DNA of 64,000 nt. Origin: Pseudomonas sp. Bc-h (GTDB lineage: Bacteria > Pseudomonadota > Gammaproteobacteria > Pseudomonadales > Pseudomonadaceae). Within the stretch, counting starts at the first letter, position 1. Every line of letters begins with the position of its first letter. Where the stretch lies: contig NZ_MUIN01000010.1 in NCBI RefSeq assembly GCF_002080045.1, forward strand, positions 215,516 to 279,515, written 5' to 3'. The notes beneath the pieces were generated by a model. It made no database searches, was not told the origin of the DNA, and saw only the letters and a list, made by a program, of their open reading frames with translations. This document shows positions 23,838 to 33,890 of this stretch, piece by piece. A program made the translations under genes and the position numbers.

Positions 23838-26555
23838 ATGGCTACTATCCACGTAGACGGCAAAGCGCTCGAAGTCGATGGCGCAGACAACCTGTTACAG
23901 GCGTGTCTGTCGCTGGGGCTCGACATCCCTTATTTCTGCTGGCATCCAGCACTTGGCAGTGTTGGCGCCTGTCGCCAATGCGCGGTCAAGCAGTACACCG
24001 ACGAGAACGACACCCGTGGTCGTATCGTCATGTCCTGCATGACTCCGGCCACTGACAACACCTGGATTTCCATCGACGACGACGAGTCCAAGGCGTTCCG
24101 CGCCAGCGTCGTCGAATGGCTGATGACCAACCACCCGCACGACTGTCCGGTCTGTGAGGAAGGTGGTCACTGCCATCTGCAGGACATGACCGTGATGACC
24201 GGCCACAACGAGCGCCGGTATCGCTTCACCAAACGCACCCACCAGAACCAGGAGCTGGGGCCGTTCATCGCGCACGAGATGAACCGCTGCATCGCCTGCT
24301 ATCGCTGCGTGCGCTTCTATAAAGACTACGCCGGCGGCACCGACCTGGGCGTATTCGGCGCCCACGACAACGTGTACTTCGGTCGCGTTGAAGACGGTAC
24401 GCTGGAAAGCGAGTTCTCCGGCAACCTCACCGAGGTCTGCCCGACCGGTGTGTTCACCGACAAGACTCACTCCGAGCGCTACAACCGCAAATGGGACATG
24501 CAGTTCTCGCCGAGCATTTGCCACGGCTGCTCCAGCGGCTGCAACATCAGCCCGGGCGAGCGTTATGGCGAAATCCGCCGTATCGAGAACCGCTACAACG
24601 GTTCGGTCAACCAGTACTTCCTGTGCGACCGTGGCCGTTTCGGTTATGGCTACGTCAACCGCACCGACCGTCCACGTCAGCCGCTGCTGGCCAACGGCAA
24701 TGCCAAGCTGAGCCTGGACGCTGCGCTGGATACAGCCGCCGAGATGCTGCGCGGTCGCCACATCGTCGGTATCGGTTCGCCTCGCGCCAGCCTTGAAAGC
24801 AACTTCGCCCTGCGCGAACTGGTGGGTGCCGAGCACTTCTACTCGGGTATCGAAGCCGGTGAGCTGGAGCGTCTGCGTCTGATCGCTCAAGTTCTGAAAG
24901 ACAGCCCGCTGCCAATTCCGACCCTGCGTGAAGTCGAAGAGCACGACGCCGTGTTCATCCTCGGCGAAGACGTGACTCAGACCGCCGCGCGTATGGCCCT
25001 GGGCCTGCGTCAGACGGTGAAGAACAAGGCCGAAAACATGGCCGCTGCGATGAAAGTCCAGCCATGGCTCGACGCTGCAGTGAAGAACATCGGTCAGCAC
25101 GAGATGAACCCGCTGTTCATCGCAAGCCTGGCTGAAACCCGTCTGGACGACATCGCCGAAGAGTGTGTACACGCCGCTCCCGACGATCTGGCGCGCATCG
25201 GTTTCGCCGTGGCTCACGCCATCGACCCAAGCGCTCCTGCCGTCACCGGCCTGGACGACGAAGCTCTGGAACTGGCTCAGCGCATCGCCGCTGCTCTGCT
25301 GGAAGCCAAGCGTCCGTTGATCGTTTCCGGTGCTTCGCTCGGTTCCAACGCGCTGATCGAAGCCGCTGCAAACATCGCCAAGGCTTTGAAACTGCGCGAG
25401 AAGAACGGCTCCCTGAGCCTGATCGTGCCGGAAGCCAACAGCATGGGTGTGACCCTGTTCGGTGGCGAATCGGTAGACGCAGCGCTGCAGGCCGTGATCT
25501 CGGGCAAGGCCGACGCTATCGTCGTGCTGGAAAACGATCTGTTCACCCGCGTTGATGCCGCGACTGTCGACGCCGCACTGAAAGCCGCGAAAGTGGTGAT
25601 CGTTGCCGACCATCAGAAAACCGCGACCACCGACCGTGCCGATCTCGTCCTGCCAGCCGCCAGCTTTGCCGAAGGCGACGGTACCCTGGTCAGCCAGGAA
25701 GGCCGCGCACAGCGCTTCTTCCAGGTCTACGATCCGACCTACCTGGACGCCAGCATTCAGATCCACGAAGGCTGGCGCTGGCTGCACGCCCTGCGCGCTA
25801 CCCTACTGAACAAGCCGGTGGACTGGACCCAACTGGACCACGTCACCGAGGCCTGTGCCGCGAGCAACGCGCAACTGGCTGGCATCGTTGGCGCTGCGCC
25901 TTCCGCTGCATTCCGCATCAAAGGCCTGAAGCTGGCTCGCGAACCGCTGCGTTACAGCGGTCGTACCGCCATGCGCGCCAACATCAGCGTCCATGAGCCG
26001 CGTACTTCGCAGGACAAGGACACCGCGTTCTCATTCTCGATGGAAGGTTATTCGGGCTCCGCAGAACCTCGCTCGCAAGTGCCATTCGCCTGGTCTCCGG
26101 GCTGGAACTCCCCGCAAGCGTGGAACAAGTTCCAGGACGAAGTCGGCGGTCACCTGCGTGCTGGCGACCCGGGTGTACGCCTGATCGAAAGCAGCGGCGA
26201 CAAACTGAGCTGGTTCGCCAGCGTGCCGCGCGCCTTCTCCCCAGCTCAAGGGACCTGGCAGGTCGTGCCGTTCTACCACCTGTTCGGCAGCGACGAGAAC
26301 TCGTCCAAAGCCGCGCCGGTTCAGGAACGCATTCCAGCCGCTTACGTCTCGCTGGCCAAGTCCGAAGCGGACCGCTTGGGCGTCAACGACGGTGCCATGC
26401 TCAGCCTCAACGTTGCCGGCCAGACCCTGCGTCTGCCACTGCGCATCAACGAGGAACTGGGCGCGGGTCTGGTGGCACTGCCATCGGGTCTGGCCGGCAT
26501 TCCTCCGGCGTTGGCCGGGAAAACCGTTGACGGTCTGCAGGAGGCAGCACAATGA
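23838..26555 (+). CDS. nuoG: NADH-quinone oxidoreductase subunit G
   Basis: NuoG is the largest peripheral subunit. The 905 residues comprise an N-terminal ferredoxin fold with [2Fe-2S] N1b (CWHPALGSVGACRQC region, near 34-52), the [4Fe-4S] ligands of CPVCEEGGHC and CIACYRCVRFYKD, and a long molybdopterin-oxidoreductase-like domain without cofactor role. The extra N7 cluster motif CxxCxxxC-x27-C is intact (CHGCSSGC near 230, then Cys 27 residues after the third), a feature kept by enteric and Thermus enzymes. It overlaps nuoH by 4 bases. Confidence 0.97.
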   Translation: MATIHVDGKALEVDGADNLLQACLSLGLDIPYFCWHPALGSVGACRQCAVKQYTDENDTRGRIVMSCMTPATDNTWISIDDDESKAFRASVVEWLMTNHPHDCPVCEEGGHCHLQDMTVMTGHNERRYRFTKRTHQNQELGPFIAHEMNRCIACYRCVRFYKDYAGGTDLGVFGAHDNVYFGRVEDGTLESEFSGNLTEVCPTGVFTDKTHSERYNRKWDMQFSPSICHGCSSGCNISPGERYGEIRRIENRYNGSVNQYFLCDRGRFGYGYVNRTDRPRQPLLANGNAKLSLDAALDTAAEMLRGRHIVGIGSPRASLESNFALRELVGAEHFYSGIEAGELERLRLIAQVLKDSPLPIPTLREVEEHDAVFILGEDVTQTAARMALGLRQTVKNKAENMAAAMKVQPWLDAAVKNIGQHEMNPLFIASLAETRLDDIAEECVHAAPDDLARIGFAVAHAIDPSAPAVTGLDDEALELAQRIAAALLEAKRPLIVSGASLGSNALIEAAANIAKALKLREKNGSLSLIVPEANSMGVTLFGGESVDAALQAVISGKADAIVVLENDLFTRVDAATVDAALKAAKVVIVADHQKTATTDRADLVLPAASFAEGDGTLVSQEGRAQRFFQVYDPTYLDASIQIHEGWRWLHALRATLLNKPVDWTQLDHVTEACAASNAQLAGIVGAAPSAAFRIKGLKLAREPLRYSGRTAMRANISVHEPRTSQDKDTAFSFSMEGYSGSAEPRSQVPFAWSPGWNSPQAWNKFQDEVGGHLRAGDPGVRLIESSGDKLSWFASVPRAFSPAQGTWQVVPFYHLFGSDENSSKAAPVQERIPAAYVSLAKSEADRLGVNDGAMLSLNVAGQTLRLPLRINEELGAGLVALPSGLAGIPPALAGKTVDGLQEAAQ

Positions 26556-27544
26556 GCACATGGTTTACCCCTGAAGTGATCGATTCGATCATCGCAGTCG
26601 TCAAGGCCATCGTGGTGCTGCTCGCCGTGGTGGTCTGCGGCGCGTTGCTCAGCTTCGTCGAACGTCGTCTGCTGGGCTGGTGGCAGGACCGTTACGGTCC
26701 GAACCGCGTCGGTCCGTTCGGTATGTTCCAGATCGCAGCCGACATGCTGAAGATGTTCTTCAAGGAAGACTGGAATCCTCCTTTCGTCGACAAGATGATC
26801 TTCACCCTGGCGCCGGTCGTGGCCATGAGCGCATTGCTGATCTCGTTCTCGATCATCCCGGTCACTCAGACCTGGGTCGTCGCGGACCTGAACATCGGCC
26901 TGCTGTTCTTCTTCGCCATGGCCGGTCTGTCGGTCTACGCGGTGCTGTTCGCCGGCTGGTCGTCGAACAATAAGTACGCCCTGCTGGGCAGCTTGCGCGC
27001 ATCGGCCCAGACCGTGTCGTACGAAGTGTTCCTGGGCCTGTCGCTGATGGGCATCGTGGTACAGGCCGGCTCGTTCAACATGGGCGACATCGTTCAATAC
27101 CAGGCCGACCACCTGTGGTTCATCATTCCGCAGTTCTTCGGTTTCTGTACCTTCTTCATCGCTGGCGTCGCCGTGACTCACCGTCACCCGTTCGACCAGC
27201 CGGAAGCGGAACAGGAACTGGCTGACGGTTACCACATTGAATATGCCGGCATGAAGTGGGGCATGTTCTTCGTCGGTGAATACATCGGCATCATCCTGAT
27301 CTCGGCGCTGTTGGTAACCCTGTTCTTCGGTGGCTGGCACGGTCCGTTCAACATCCTGCCGCAACTGTCGTTCATGTGGTTCGTCCTGAAAACCGCGTTC
27401 TTCATCATGCTGTTCATCCTGCTTCGCGCCTCTATCCCGCGTCCGCGTTATGACCAGGTGATGGATTTCAGCTGGAAGTTCTGCCTGCCACTGACCCTGA
27501 TCAATTTGCTAGTGACCGCTGCGGTCGTCTTGGCGGCTCAGTGA
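26552..27544 (+). CDS. nuoH: NADH-quinone oxidoreductase subunit H
   Basis: NuoH joins the peripheral and membrane arms and forms much of the quinone chamber. The 330-residue protein has about eight membrane helices and the conserved ERRLLGWWQDRYGPNRVGPF segment near 39-58 and HRHPFDQPEAEQELADGYH near 211-229, rich in charged residues proposed to link quinone chemistry to proton movement. Confidence 0.97.
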   Translation: MSTWFTPEVIDSIIAVVKAIVVLLAVVVCGALLSFVERRLLGWWQDRYGPNRVGPFGMFQIAADMLKMFFKEDWNPPFVDKMIFTLAPVVAMSALLISFSIIPVTQTWVVADLNIGLLFFFAMAGLSVYAVLFAGWSSNNKYALLGSLRASAQTVSYEVFLGLSLMGIVVQAGSFNMGDIVQYQADHLWFIIPQFFGFCTFFIAGVAVTHRHPFDQPEAEQELADGYHIEYAGMKWGMFFVGEYIGIILISALLVTLFFGGWHGPFNILPQLSFMWFVLKTAFFIMLFILLRASIPRPRYDQVMDFSWKFCLPLTLINLLVTAAVVLAAQ

Positions 27545-27555
27545 GGATTTGACCC

Positions 27556-28104
27556 ATGTTCAAATATATCGGCGACATCGTTAAGGGTACGGGTACCCAG
27601 CTACGCAGCCTGATCATGGTCTTCGGCCATGGCTTCCGTAAGCGCGACACCCTGCAATATCCGGAAGAAGCGGTTTACCTGCCGCCGCGTTATCGCGGCC
27701 GTATTGTCCTGACTCGCGACCCCGACGGCGAAGAGCGTTGCGTTGCCTGCAACCTGTGCGCCGTGGCCTGCCCGGTCGGCTGCATTTCGCTGCAGAAGGC
27801 CGAGACCGAAGACGGTCGCTGGTACCCGGACTTCTTCCGTATCAACTTCTCGCGTTGCATCTTCTGCGGTCTCTGTGAAGAAGCCTGCCCGACCACCGCG
27901 ATCCAGCTCACGCCGGATTTCGAAATGGCCGAGTTCAAACGTCAGGATCTGGTGTACGAGAAGGAAGATCTGCTGATCTCCGGTCCCGGCAAGAACCCTG
28001 ACTACAACTTCTATCGCGTTGCGGGTATGGCGATCGCTGGCAAGCCGAAAGGCTCTGCACAGAACGAAGCCGAGCCAATCAACGTCAAGAGCTTGCTGCC
28101 TTAA
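27556..28104 (+). CDS. nuoI: NADH-quinone oxidoreductase subunit I
   Basis: NuoI is a ferredoxin-like subunit carrying [4Fe-4S] clusters N6a and N6b. The 182-residue protein has two classical ligand sets: CVACNLCAVACPVGC near 61-75 and CIFCGLCEEACP near 101-112. It follows nuoH by 11 bases. Confidence 0.97.
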   Translation: MFKYIGDIVKGTGTQLRSLIMVFGHGFRKRDTLQYPEEAVYLPPRYRGRIVLTRDPDGEERCVACNLCAVACPVGCISLQKAETEDGRWYPDFFRINFSRCIFCGLCEEACPTTAIQLTPDFEMAEFKRQDLVYEKEDLLISGPGKNPDYNFYRVAGMAIAGKPKGSAQNEAEPINVKSLLP

Positions 28105-28113
28105 GGAAGAAAG

Positions 28114-28614
28114 ATGGAATTCGCTTTCTATTTCGCATCCGGCATCGCTGTTGTAGCCACCCTGCGGGTGATTACCAACACGAACCCGGTGCACGCCCTG
28201 CTCTACCTGATCATTTCGCTGATCGCCGTGGCCATGACTTTCTTCAGCCTCGGCGCGCCGTTCGCCGGTGCTCTGGAAGTGATCGCCTACGCTGGCGCCA
28301 TCATGGTGCTGTTCGTGTTCGTGGTGATGATGCTGAACCTGGGCCCGGCCTCGGTTCAGCAGGAACGTGCCTGGCTCAAGCCTGGCATCTGGCTCGGCCC
28401 GATCCTGCTGGGCGGCCTGCTGCTGGCTGAACTGCTGTACGTGCTGTTCGCCAACTCCACCGGCGCTGGCATCGGCCACACGACCGTTGACGCCAAGGCC
28501 GTGGGCATCAGCCTGTTCGGTCCGTACCTGCTGGTTGTCGAACTCGCCTCGATGCTGCTGCTCGCTGCAGCGGTCGTGGCGTTCCATGTCGGCCGCAACG
28601 AGGCGAAGGAGTAA
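28114..28614 (+). CDS. nuoJ: NADH-quinone oxidoreductase subunit J
   Basis: NuoJ is a membrane subunit with five predicted helices in 166 residues. The conserved EVIAYAGAIMVLFVFVVMML segment near 53-72 contains the helix with the pi-bulge seen in Complex I structures. The C-terminus FHVGRNEAKE is cytoplasmic. Four bases separate it from nuoK. Confidence 0.96.
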   Translation: MEFAFYFASGIAVVATLRVITNTNPVHALLYLIISLIAVAMTFFSLGAPFAGALEVIAYAGAIMVLFVFVVMMLNLGPASVQQERAWLKPGIWLGPILLGGLLLAELLYVLFANSTGAGIGHTTVDAKAVGISLFGPYLLVVELASMLLLAAAVVAFHVGRNEAKE

Positions 28615-28618
28615 CACC

Positions 28619-28930
28619 ATGCATGCACAAATTCCTCTCGAACATGGCCTGGCAGTCGCCGGTGTCCTGTTCTGCCTCGGCCTGGCGGGCCTGTTGGTAC
28701 GCCGCAACATTCTGTTCGTGTTGATGAGCCTGGAAGTGATGATGAACTCTGCCGCTCTGGCTTTCGTCGTGGCGGGTAGCCGCTGGGCGCAGCCTGACGG
28801 CCAGATCATGTTCATCCTGGTGATCAGCCTTGCCGCAGCCGAGGCCAGTATCGGTCTTGCGATCCTGCTGCAACTGTATCGCCGCTTCCACACTCTCGAT
28901 ATCGACGCTGCCAGCGAGATGCGCGGATGA
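28619..28930 (+). CDS. nuoK: NADH-quinone oxidoreductase subunit K
   Basis: The 103-residue protein has three membrane helices with the buried glutamates of NuoK in MSLEVMMNSAALAF (near 37) and AAAEASIGLAILL (near 75). It lies in a frame that also reads through the end of nuoJ; the start is the ATG just after the nuoJ stop. It overlaps nuoL by 4 bases (ATGA). Confidence 0.96.
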   Translation: MHAQIPLEHGLAVAGVLFCLGLAGLLVRRNILFVLMSLEVMMNSAALAFVVAGSRWAQPDGQIMFILVISLAAAEASIGLAILLQLYRRFHTLDIDAASEMRG

Positions 28931-30774
28931 ACCTACTCTTTCTGACTTTCGTATTCCCCCTGATCGGTTTCCTGCTGCTGTCGTTTTCACGCGGCAAATG
29001 GTCGGAAAACCTGTCGGCCCTGATCGGCGTCGGCTCCATTGGCCTGTCGGCCATCGTTGCCGCCTATGTGATCTTCCAGTTCAACGTCTCGCCGCCAGAA
29101 GGCGGGCATCTGACCATGGTGCTGTGGCGCTGGATGTCGGTTGACGGCTTCGACCCGAACTTCGCGCTGTATGTCGATGGCCTGTCCATCACCATGCTGG
29201 GCGTGGTAGTCGGCGTGGGCTTCCTGATCCACCTGTTCGCGTCCTGGTACATGCGCGGTGAAGACGGCTACTCGCGCTTCTTCGCCTACACCAACCTGTT
29301 CATTGCCAGCATGTTGTTCCTGATCCTGGGCGACAACCTGCTGTTCATCTACTTCGGTTGGGAAGGCGTGGGCCTGTGCTCGTATCTGTTGATCGGTTTC
29401 TATTACAGCAACCGCAACAACGGCAACGCTGCACTGAAAGCCTTCATCGTGACCCGCATCGGCGACGTGTTCATGGCCATCGGCCTGTTCATCCTGTTCC
29501 AGCAACTGGGCACGCTGAACATTCAGGAATTGCTGGTTCGTGCTCCGCAGCACTTCAAGGTCGGCGATTTCTGGATCGTGCTGGCAACCCTGATGCTGCT
29601 GGGCGGCGCTGTCGGTAAATCCGCGCAACTGCCGCTGCAAACCTGGCTGGCGGATGCGATGGCTGGCCCTACCCCGGTTTCTGCTCTGATCCACGCGGCA
29701 ACCATGGTCACCGCCGGTGTCTACCTGATCGCCCGTACTCACGGCCTGTTCGCCCTGGCGCCGGACATCCTGCACCTGGTCGGCATCGTCGGCGGTGTGA
29801 CCCTGGTGCTGGCAGGTTTCGCGGCGCTGGTTCAGACCGACATCAAACGTATCCTCGCCTACTCGACCATGAGCCAGATCGGCTACATGTTCCTGGCGCT
29901 GGGTGTGGGTGCATGGGAAGGCGCGATCTTCCACCTGATGACCCACGCGTTCTTCAAAGCCCTGTTGTTCCTTGCCTCCGGTGCGGTGATCGTTGCCTGC
30001 CACCACGAGCAGAACATCTTCAAGATGGGCGGTCTGTGGAAGAAACTGCCATTGGCCTACACCAGCTTCATCGTCGGCGGCGCGGCCCTGGCGGCACTGC
30101 CTCTGGTCACCGCGGGCTTCTACTCCAAGGATGAAATCCTCTGGGAAGCCTTCGCCAGCGGCCATCAGTATCTGCTGTACGCAGGTCTGGTCGGTGCCTT
30201 CATGACTTCGCTGTACACCTTCCGCCTGATCTTCATCGCCTTCCACGGCGAAGCGAAGACCGAAGCTCACGCCGGCCACGGGATTTCCCACTGGTTGCCG
30301 CTGAGCGTGCTGATCGTGCTGTCGACTTTCATTGGCGCCTGGATTCATCCGCCATTGGCGGGCGTTCTGCCGCAAAGCGCGGGGCATGCCGGTGGCGAAG
30401 CCAAGCACAGTCTGGAAATCGCCTCGGGCGCCATCGCCCTGGCCGGTATCCTGCTGGCAGCGCTGTTGTTCCTCGGCAAGCGTCGTCTGGTCACTGCCAT
30501 TGCCAACAGCGGCCCGGGTCGTTTCCTGTCCGCCTGGTGGTTCGCGGCATGGGGCTTCGACTGGGTTTACGACGTGCTGTTCGTCAAACCTTACCTGGCT
30601 ATCAGCCGCATTCTGCGTGGCGACCCGCTCGACCACACGATTGGTCTGATCCCGCGTCTGGTCAAAGCCGGCAACGGCTTGATGAGCCGCACCGAAACCG
30701 GTCAGCTGCGCTGGTATGCCGCTTCTATCGCCGCAGGTGCCGTACTGGTGCTTGGCGCGATTGTGCTGGTCTGA
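28927..30774 (+). CDS. nuoL: NADH-quinone oxidoreductase subunit L
   Basis: NuoL is the distal antiporter-like proton channel of the membrane arm, with the long lateral helix. The 615-residue protein has the antiporter signature with catalytic Glu/Lys and His residues: YFGWEGVGLCSYLLIGFY near 143-160, AQLPLQTWLADAMAGPTPVSA LIHAATM near 236-263 (space added), and VGGAALAALPLVTAGFYSKDE near 384-404. Confidence 0.97.
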   Translation: MNLLFLTFVFPLIGFLLLSFSRGKWSENLSALIGVGSIGLSAIVAAYVIFQFNVSPPEGGHLTMVLWRWMSVDGFDPNFALYVDGLSITMLGVVVGVGFLIHLFASWYMRGEDGYSRFFAYTNLFIASMLFLILGDNLLFIYFGWEGVGLCSYLLIGFYYSNRNNGNAALKAFIVTRIGDVFMAIGLFILFQQLGTLNIQELLVRAPQHFKVGDFWIVLATLMLLGGAVGKSAQLPLQTWLADAMAGPTPVSALIHAATMVTAGVYLIARTHGLFALAPDILHLVGIVGGVTLVLAGFAALVQTDIKRILAYSTMSQIGYMFLALGVGAWEGAIFHLMTHAFFKALLFLASGAVIVACHHEQNIFKMGGLWKKLPLAYTSFIVGGAALAALPLVTAGFYSKDEILWEAFASGHQYLLYAGLVGAFMTSLYTFRLIFIAFHGEAKTEAHAGHGISHWLPLSVLIVLSTFIGAWIHPPLAGVLPQSAGHAGGEAKHSLEIASGAIALAGILLAALLFLGKRRLVTAIANSGPGRFLSAWWFAAWGFDWVYDVLFVKPYLAISRILRGDPLDHTIGLIPRLVKAGNGLMSRTETGQLRWYAASIAAGAVLVLGAIVLV

Positions 30775-30826
30775 TGAGTCGATCTGACATGAACCTTGCG
30801 ACTTTGCGAAAGGAATTGAGCCCGTC

Positions 30827-32359
30827 ATGATTCTGCCTTGGCTAATCCTGATCCCCTTTATCGGCGGCCTGCTGTGCTGGCAAGGTGAGCGCTTCGGCCC
30901 TACCCTGCCGCGCTGGATTGCGCTGATTACTATGTCCCTGCTGACAGGCCTTGGTCTGTATCTGTGGAGCACCGGTACGTATACCTACGCGCCGGCTCCC
31001 GGTGTCGATCCGACCTGGGCTGTCGAATTCAAGGCCCAGTGGATTCAGCGCTTCGGCATCAGCGTGCATCTGGCGCTCGATGGTCTGTCGCTGCTGATGA
31101 TCCTGCTGACCGGCCTGCTGGGTATCCTCTCGGTACTCTGCTCGTGGAAAGAGATCCAGCGTAACGTTGGCTTCTTCCACCTGAACCTGATGTGGATCCT
31201 GGGCGGTGTCGTCGGCGTGTTCCTCGCCATCGACCTGTTCATGTTCTTCTTCTTCTGGGAAATGATGCTGGTGCCGATGTACTTCCTCATCGCGCTCTGG
31301 GGTCACAGCTCGGCAGATGGCAAGAAGACCCGTATCTACGCCGCGACCAAGTTCTTCATCTTCACTCAGGCCAGCGGCCTGATCATGCTGGTGGCGATCC
31401 TCGGTCTGGTGCTGGTGCACTTCAATCAGACCGGCGTCATCACCTTCAGCTACGCCGACCTGTTGAAGACCAAGCTGTCCCACAGCACCGAGTACATCCT
31501 GATGCTGGGCTTCTTCATCGCCTTCGCGGTGAAGCTGCCGATCGTGCCGCTGCACTCCTGGTTGCCTGACGCTCACGCCCAGGCGCCAACCGCAGGTTCC
31601 GTGGACCTGGCGGGTATCCTGCTCAAGACCGCTGCTTATGGTCTGCTGCGCTTTGCCCTGCCGCTGTTCCCGAACGCTTCGGCGGAGTTCGCGCCGATTG
31701 CGATGATCCTCGGCCTGATCGGTATCTTCTACGGTGCCTTCCTGGCTTTCGCCCAGACCGACATCAAGCGCCTGATCGCGTTCTCCAGCGTCTCGCACAT
31801 GGGCTTCGTGCTGATCGGTATCTACTCCGGCAGCCAACAGGCTCTGCAAGGCGTTGTGGTTCAGATGCTGGCTCACGGTCTGTCCGCTGCTGCGCTGTTT
31901 ATTCTCAGCGGTCAGCTGTACGAGCGCCTGCACACCCGTGACATGCGTGAGATGGGCGGCCTGTGGAACAAGATCGCTTACCTGCCGGCCATCAGCCTGT
32001 TCTTCGCAGCCGCTTCGCTGGGCCTGCCAGGCACCGGCAACTTCGTCGGCGAGTTCCTGATTCTGATCGGCAGCTTCGTCAGCGCACCATGGATCACCGC
32101 CATCGCCACTTCCGGCCTGGTGTTCGGTTCCGTGTACTCGCTGATCATGATTCACCGCGCCTACTTCGGCCCTGCAAAGACCGAAGAGATTCTCAAAGGC
32201 ATGGATGGACGGGAATTGATCATGGTGCTGGGCCTGGCCGTGTTGCTGGTCCTGCTGGGTATCTACCCGCAGCCGGTGCTGGACACTTCCTCGGCGACCA
32301 TGCATGGCGTGCAGCAATGGCTCGGCACCGCCTTCACTCAACTCGCTTCGGCCCGGTAA
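30827..32359 (+). CDS. nuoM: NADH-quinone oxidoreductase subunit M
   Basis: NuoM is the second antiporter-like subunit, 510 residues with about 14 helices. Landmarks are FFFFWEMMLVPMYFLIALWG near 141-160, VPLHSWLPDAHAQAPTAGS near 241-259 and ASLGLPGTGNFVGEFLIL near 397-414. It lies 52 bases after nuoL. Confidence 0.97.
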   Translation: MILPWLILIPFIGGLLCWQGERFGPTLPRWIALITMSLLTGLGLYLWSTGTYTYAPAPGVDPTWAVEFKAQWIQRFGISVHLALDGLSLLMILLTGLLGILSVLCSWKEIQRNVGFFHLNLMWILGGVVGVFLAIDLFMFFFFWEMMLVPMYFLIALWGHSSADGKKTRIYAATKFFIFTQASGLIMLVAILGLVLVHFNQTGVITFSYADLLKTKLSHSTEYILMLGFFIAFAVKLPIVPLHSWLPDAHAQAPTAGSVDLAGILLKTAAYGLLRFALPLFPNASAEFAPIAMILGLIGIFYGAFLAFAQTDIKRLIAFSSVSHMGFVLIGIYSGSQQALQGVVVQMLAHGLSAAALFILSGQLYERLHTRDMREMGGLWNKIAYLPAISLFFAAASLGLPGTGNFVGEFLILIGSFVSAPWITAIATSGLVFGSVYSLIMIHRAYFGPAKTEEILKGMDGRELIMVLGLAVLLVLLGIYPQPVLDTSSATMHGVQQWLGTAFTQLASAR

Positions 32360-32366
32360 GAGCGCT

Positions 32367-33824
32367 ATGGACCTGACGATTCAACACTTTATTGCGCTGG
32401 CGCCGCTGCTGATCACCAGTATCACCATCGTGGTGGTGATGCTGGGCATCGCATGGCGTCGCAATCACTCGCAATCGTTCCTGCTGACCGTGGCGGGACT
32501 CAACCTGGCTCTGCTGTCGATCTACCCGGCCCTCAAGGTCGCGCCGCTGGTGGTCACGCCCCTTCTGCAGATCGACACTTTCGCCCTTCTGTACATCGGC
32601 ATCATCCTGGTCTCGACTCTGGCGTGCGTCACCCTGGCCCATGCCTATCTGGGTGAAGGCAAGGCTGGCTATCCAGGTAACCGCGAAGAGCTTTACCTGC
32701 TGATCCTGCTCTCCGCTGCCGGTGGCATGGTGCTGGTCGCCGCGCAACATCTGGCGAGCCTGTTCATCGGTCTGGAGCTGCTGTCGGTGCCGGTCTACGG
32801 TCTGGTGGCCTACGCTTTCTTCAACAAGCGTTCGCTGGAAGGCGGCATCAAGTACATGGTGCTGTCGGCAGCGGGTTCTGCGTTCCTGCTGTTCGGTATG
32901 GCCCTGCTGTACGCCGAGTCCGGCAGCCTGGGCTTCGGCGAAATCGGCAAGGCCATCGCGGCCACCGGCCTGCCAAGCCCGATCGCAAGCCTGGGCCTTG
33001 GCATGATGCTGGTCGGTCTGGGCTTCAAGCTGTCGCTGGTTCCGTTTCACCTCTGGACCCCGGACGTGTACGAAGGCGCCCCTGCCCCGGTAGCCGCGTT
33101 CCTGGCGACTGCAAGTAAGGTCGCGGTGTTCGGTGTGCTGGTTCGTCTGTTCCAGATCTCCCCGGCTGCCACCAGCGGCGTGCTGAGCGACGTGATGTCG
33201 GTCATCGCCGTGGCGTCGATCCTGATCGGTAACCTGCTGGCCCTGACTCAGAACAACCTCAAGCGTCTGCTGGGTTACTCGTCCATCGCGCACTTCGGTT
33301 ACATCATGATCGCGATGGTTGCCAGCAAAGGCATGGCGGTCGAGGCGATCAACGTTTACCTGGTGACGTACGTCCTGACCAGCCTCGGTGCGTTCGGCGT
33401 GATCACGCTGATGTCGTCGCCTTACAGCGGTCGCGACGCCGATGCGATGTTCGAATACCGTGGTCTGTTCTGGCGCCGTCCGTACCTGACCGCCGTACTG
33501 ACGGTGATGATGCTGTCGCTGGCCGGTATTCCGCTCACCACCGGCTTCATCGGCAAGTTCTACATCATCGCTACTGGCGTCGAGGCTCACTTGTGGTGGC
33601 TGACCGGTTCGCTGGTGGTGGGTAGTGCGATTGGTGTGTTCTATTACCTGCGGGTGATGGTCACGCTGTATCTGCAGGACTCGAAGATCCAGCGTCACGA
33701 TGCGCCGTTCAACTGGGCGCAGCGTGCGGGTGGTGTAATGCTGTTGGGCATCACGCTGCTGGCGTTCTTCCTGGGTGTTTATCCACAGCCGTTGCTGACT
33801 CTGGTGCAACACGCCGGGTTGTGA
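32367..33824 (+). CDS. nuoN: NADH-quinone oxidoreductase subunit N
   Basis: NuoN is the third antiporter-like subunit and last gene of the operon. The 485-residue protein starts MDLTIQHFIALAPLL, seven bases after the nuoM stop with AAGAG ahead; the longer frame overlapping nuoM is rejected. Landmarks are LFIGLELLSVPVYGLVAY near 132-149 and LVPFHLWTPDVYEGAPAPV near 224-242. Confidence 0.97.
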   Translation: MDLTIQHFIALAPLLITSITIVVVMLGIAWRRNHSQSFLLTVAGLNLALLSIYPALKVAPLVVTPLLQIDTFALLYIGIILVSTLACVTLAHAYLGEGKAGYPGNREELYLLILLSAAGGMVLVAAQHLASLFIGLELLSVPVYGLVAYAFFNKRSLEGGIKYMVLSAAGSAFLLFGMALLYAESGSLGFGEIGKAIAATGLPSPIASLGLGMMLVGLGFKLSLVPFHLWTPDVYEGAPAPVAAFLATASKVAVFGVLVRLFQISPAATSGVLSDVMSVIAVASILIGNLLALTQNNLKRLLGYSSIAHFGYIMIAMVASKGMAVEAINVYLVTYVLTSLGAFGVITLMSSPYSGRDADAMFEYRGLFWRRPYLTAVLTVMMLSLAGIPLTTGFIGKFYIIATGVEAHLWWLTGSLVVGSAIGVFYYLRVMVTLYLQDSKIQRHDAPFNWAQRAGGVMLLGITLLAFFLGVYPQPLLTLVQHAGL

Positions 33825-33841
33825 TGGTCGGGTGAGATGTG

Positions 33842-33870
33842 AAAAACCCTGCTCTTTAGCAGGGTTTTTT
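33842..33870 (+). terminator. Rho-independent terminator of the nuo operon
   Basis: AAAAACCCTGCT, CTTT loop, AGCAGGG and six T's, about 20 bases after the nuoN stop. Confidence 0.92.
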
Positions 33871-33890
33871 ATTGTCTGGTGCCGCTGATG

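Noticed and set aside
28987..30972. 661-codon antisense frame opposite nuoL, and a similar one opposite nuoM
   Set aside because: Gln/His/Asp-rich products typical of reverse-strand reading of membrane-protein genes; no start signals.
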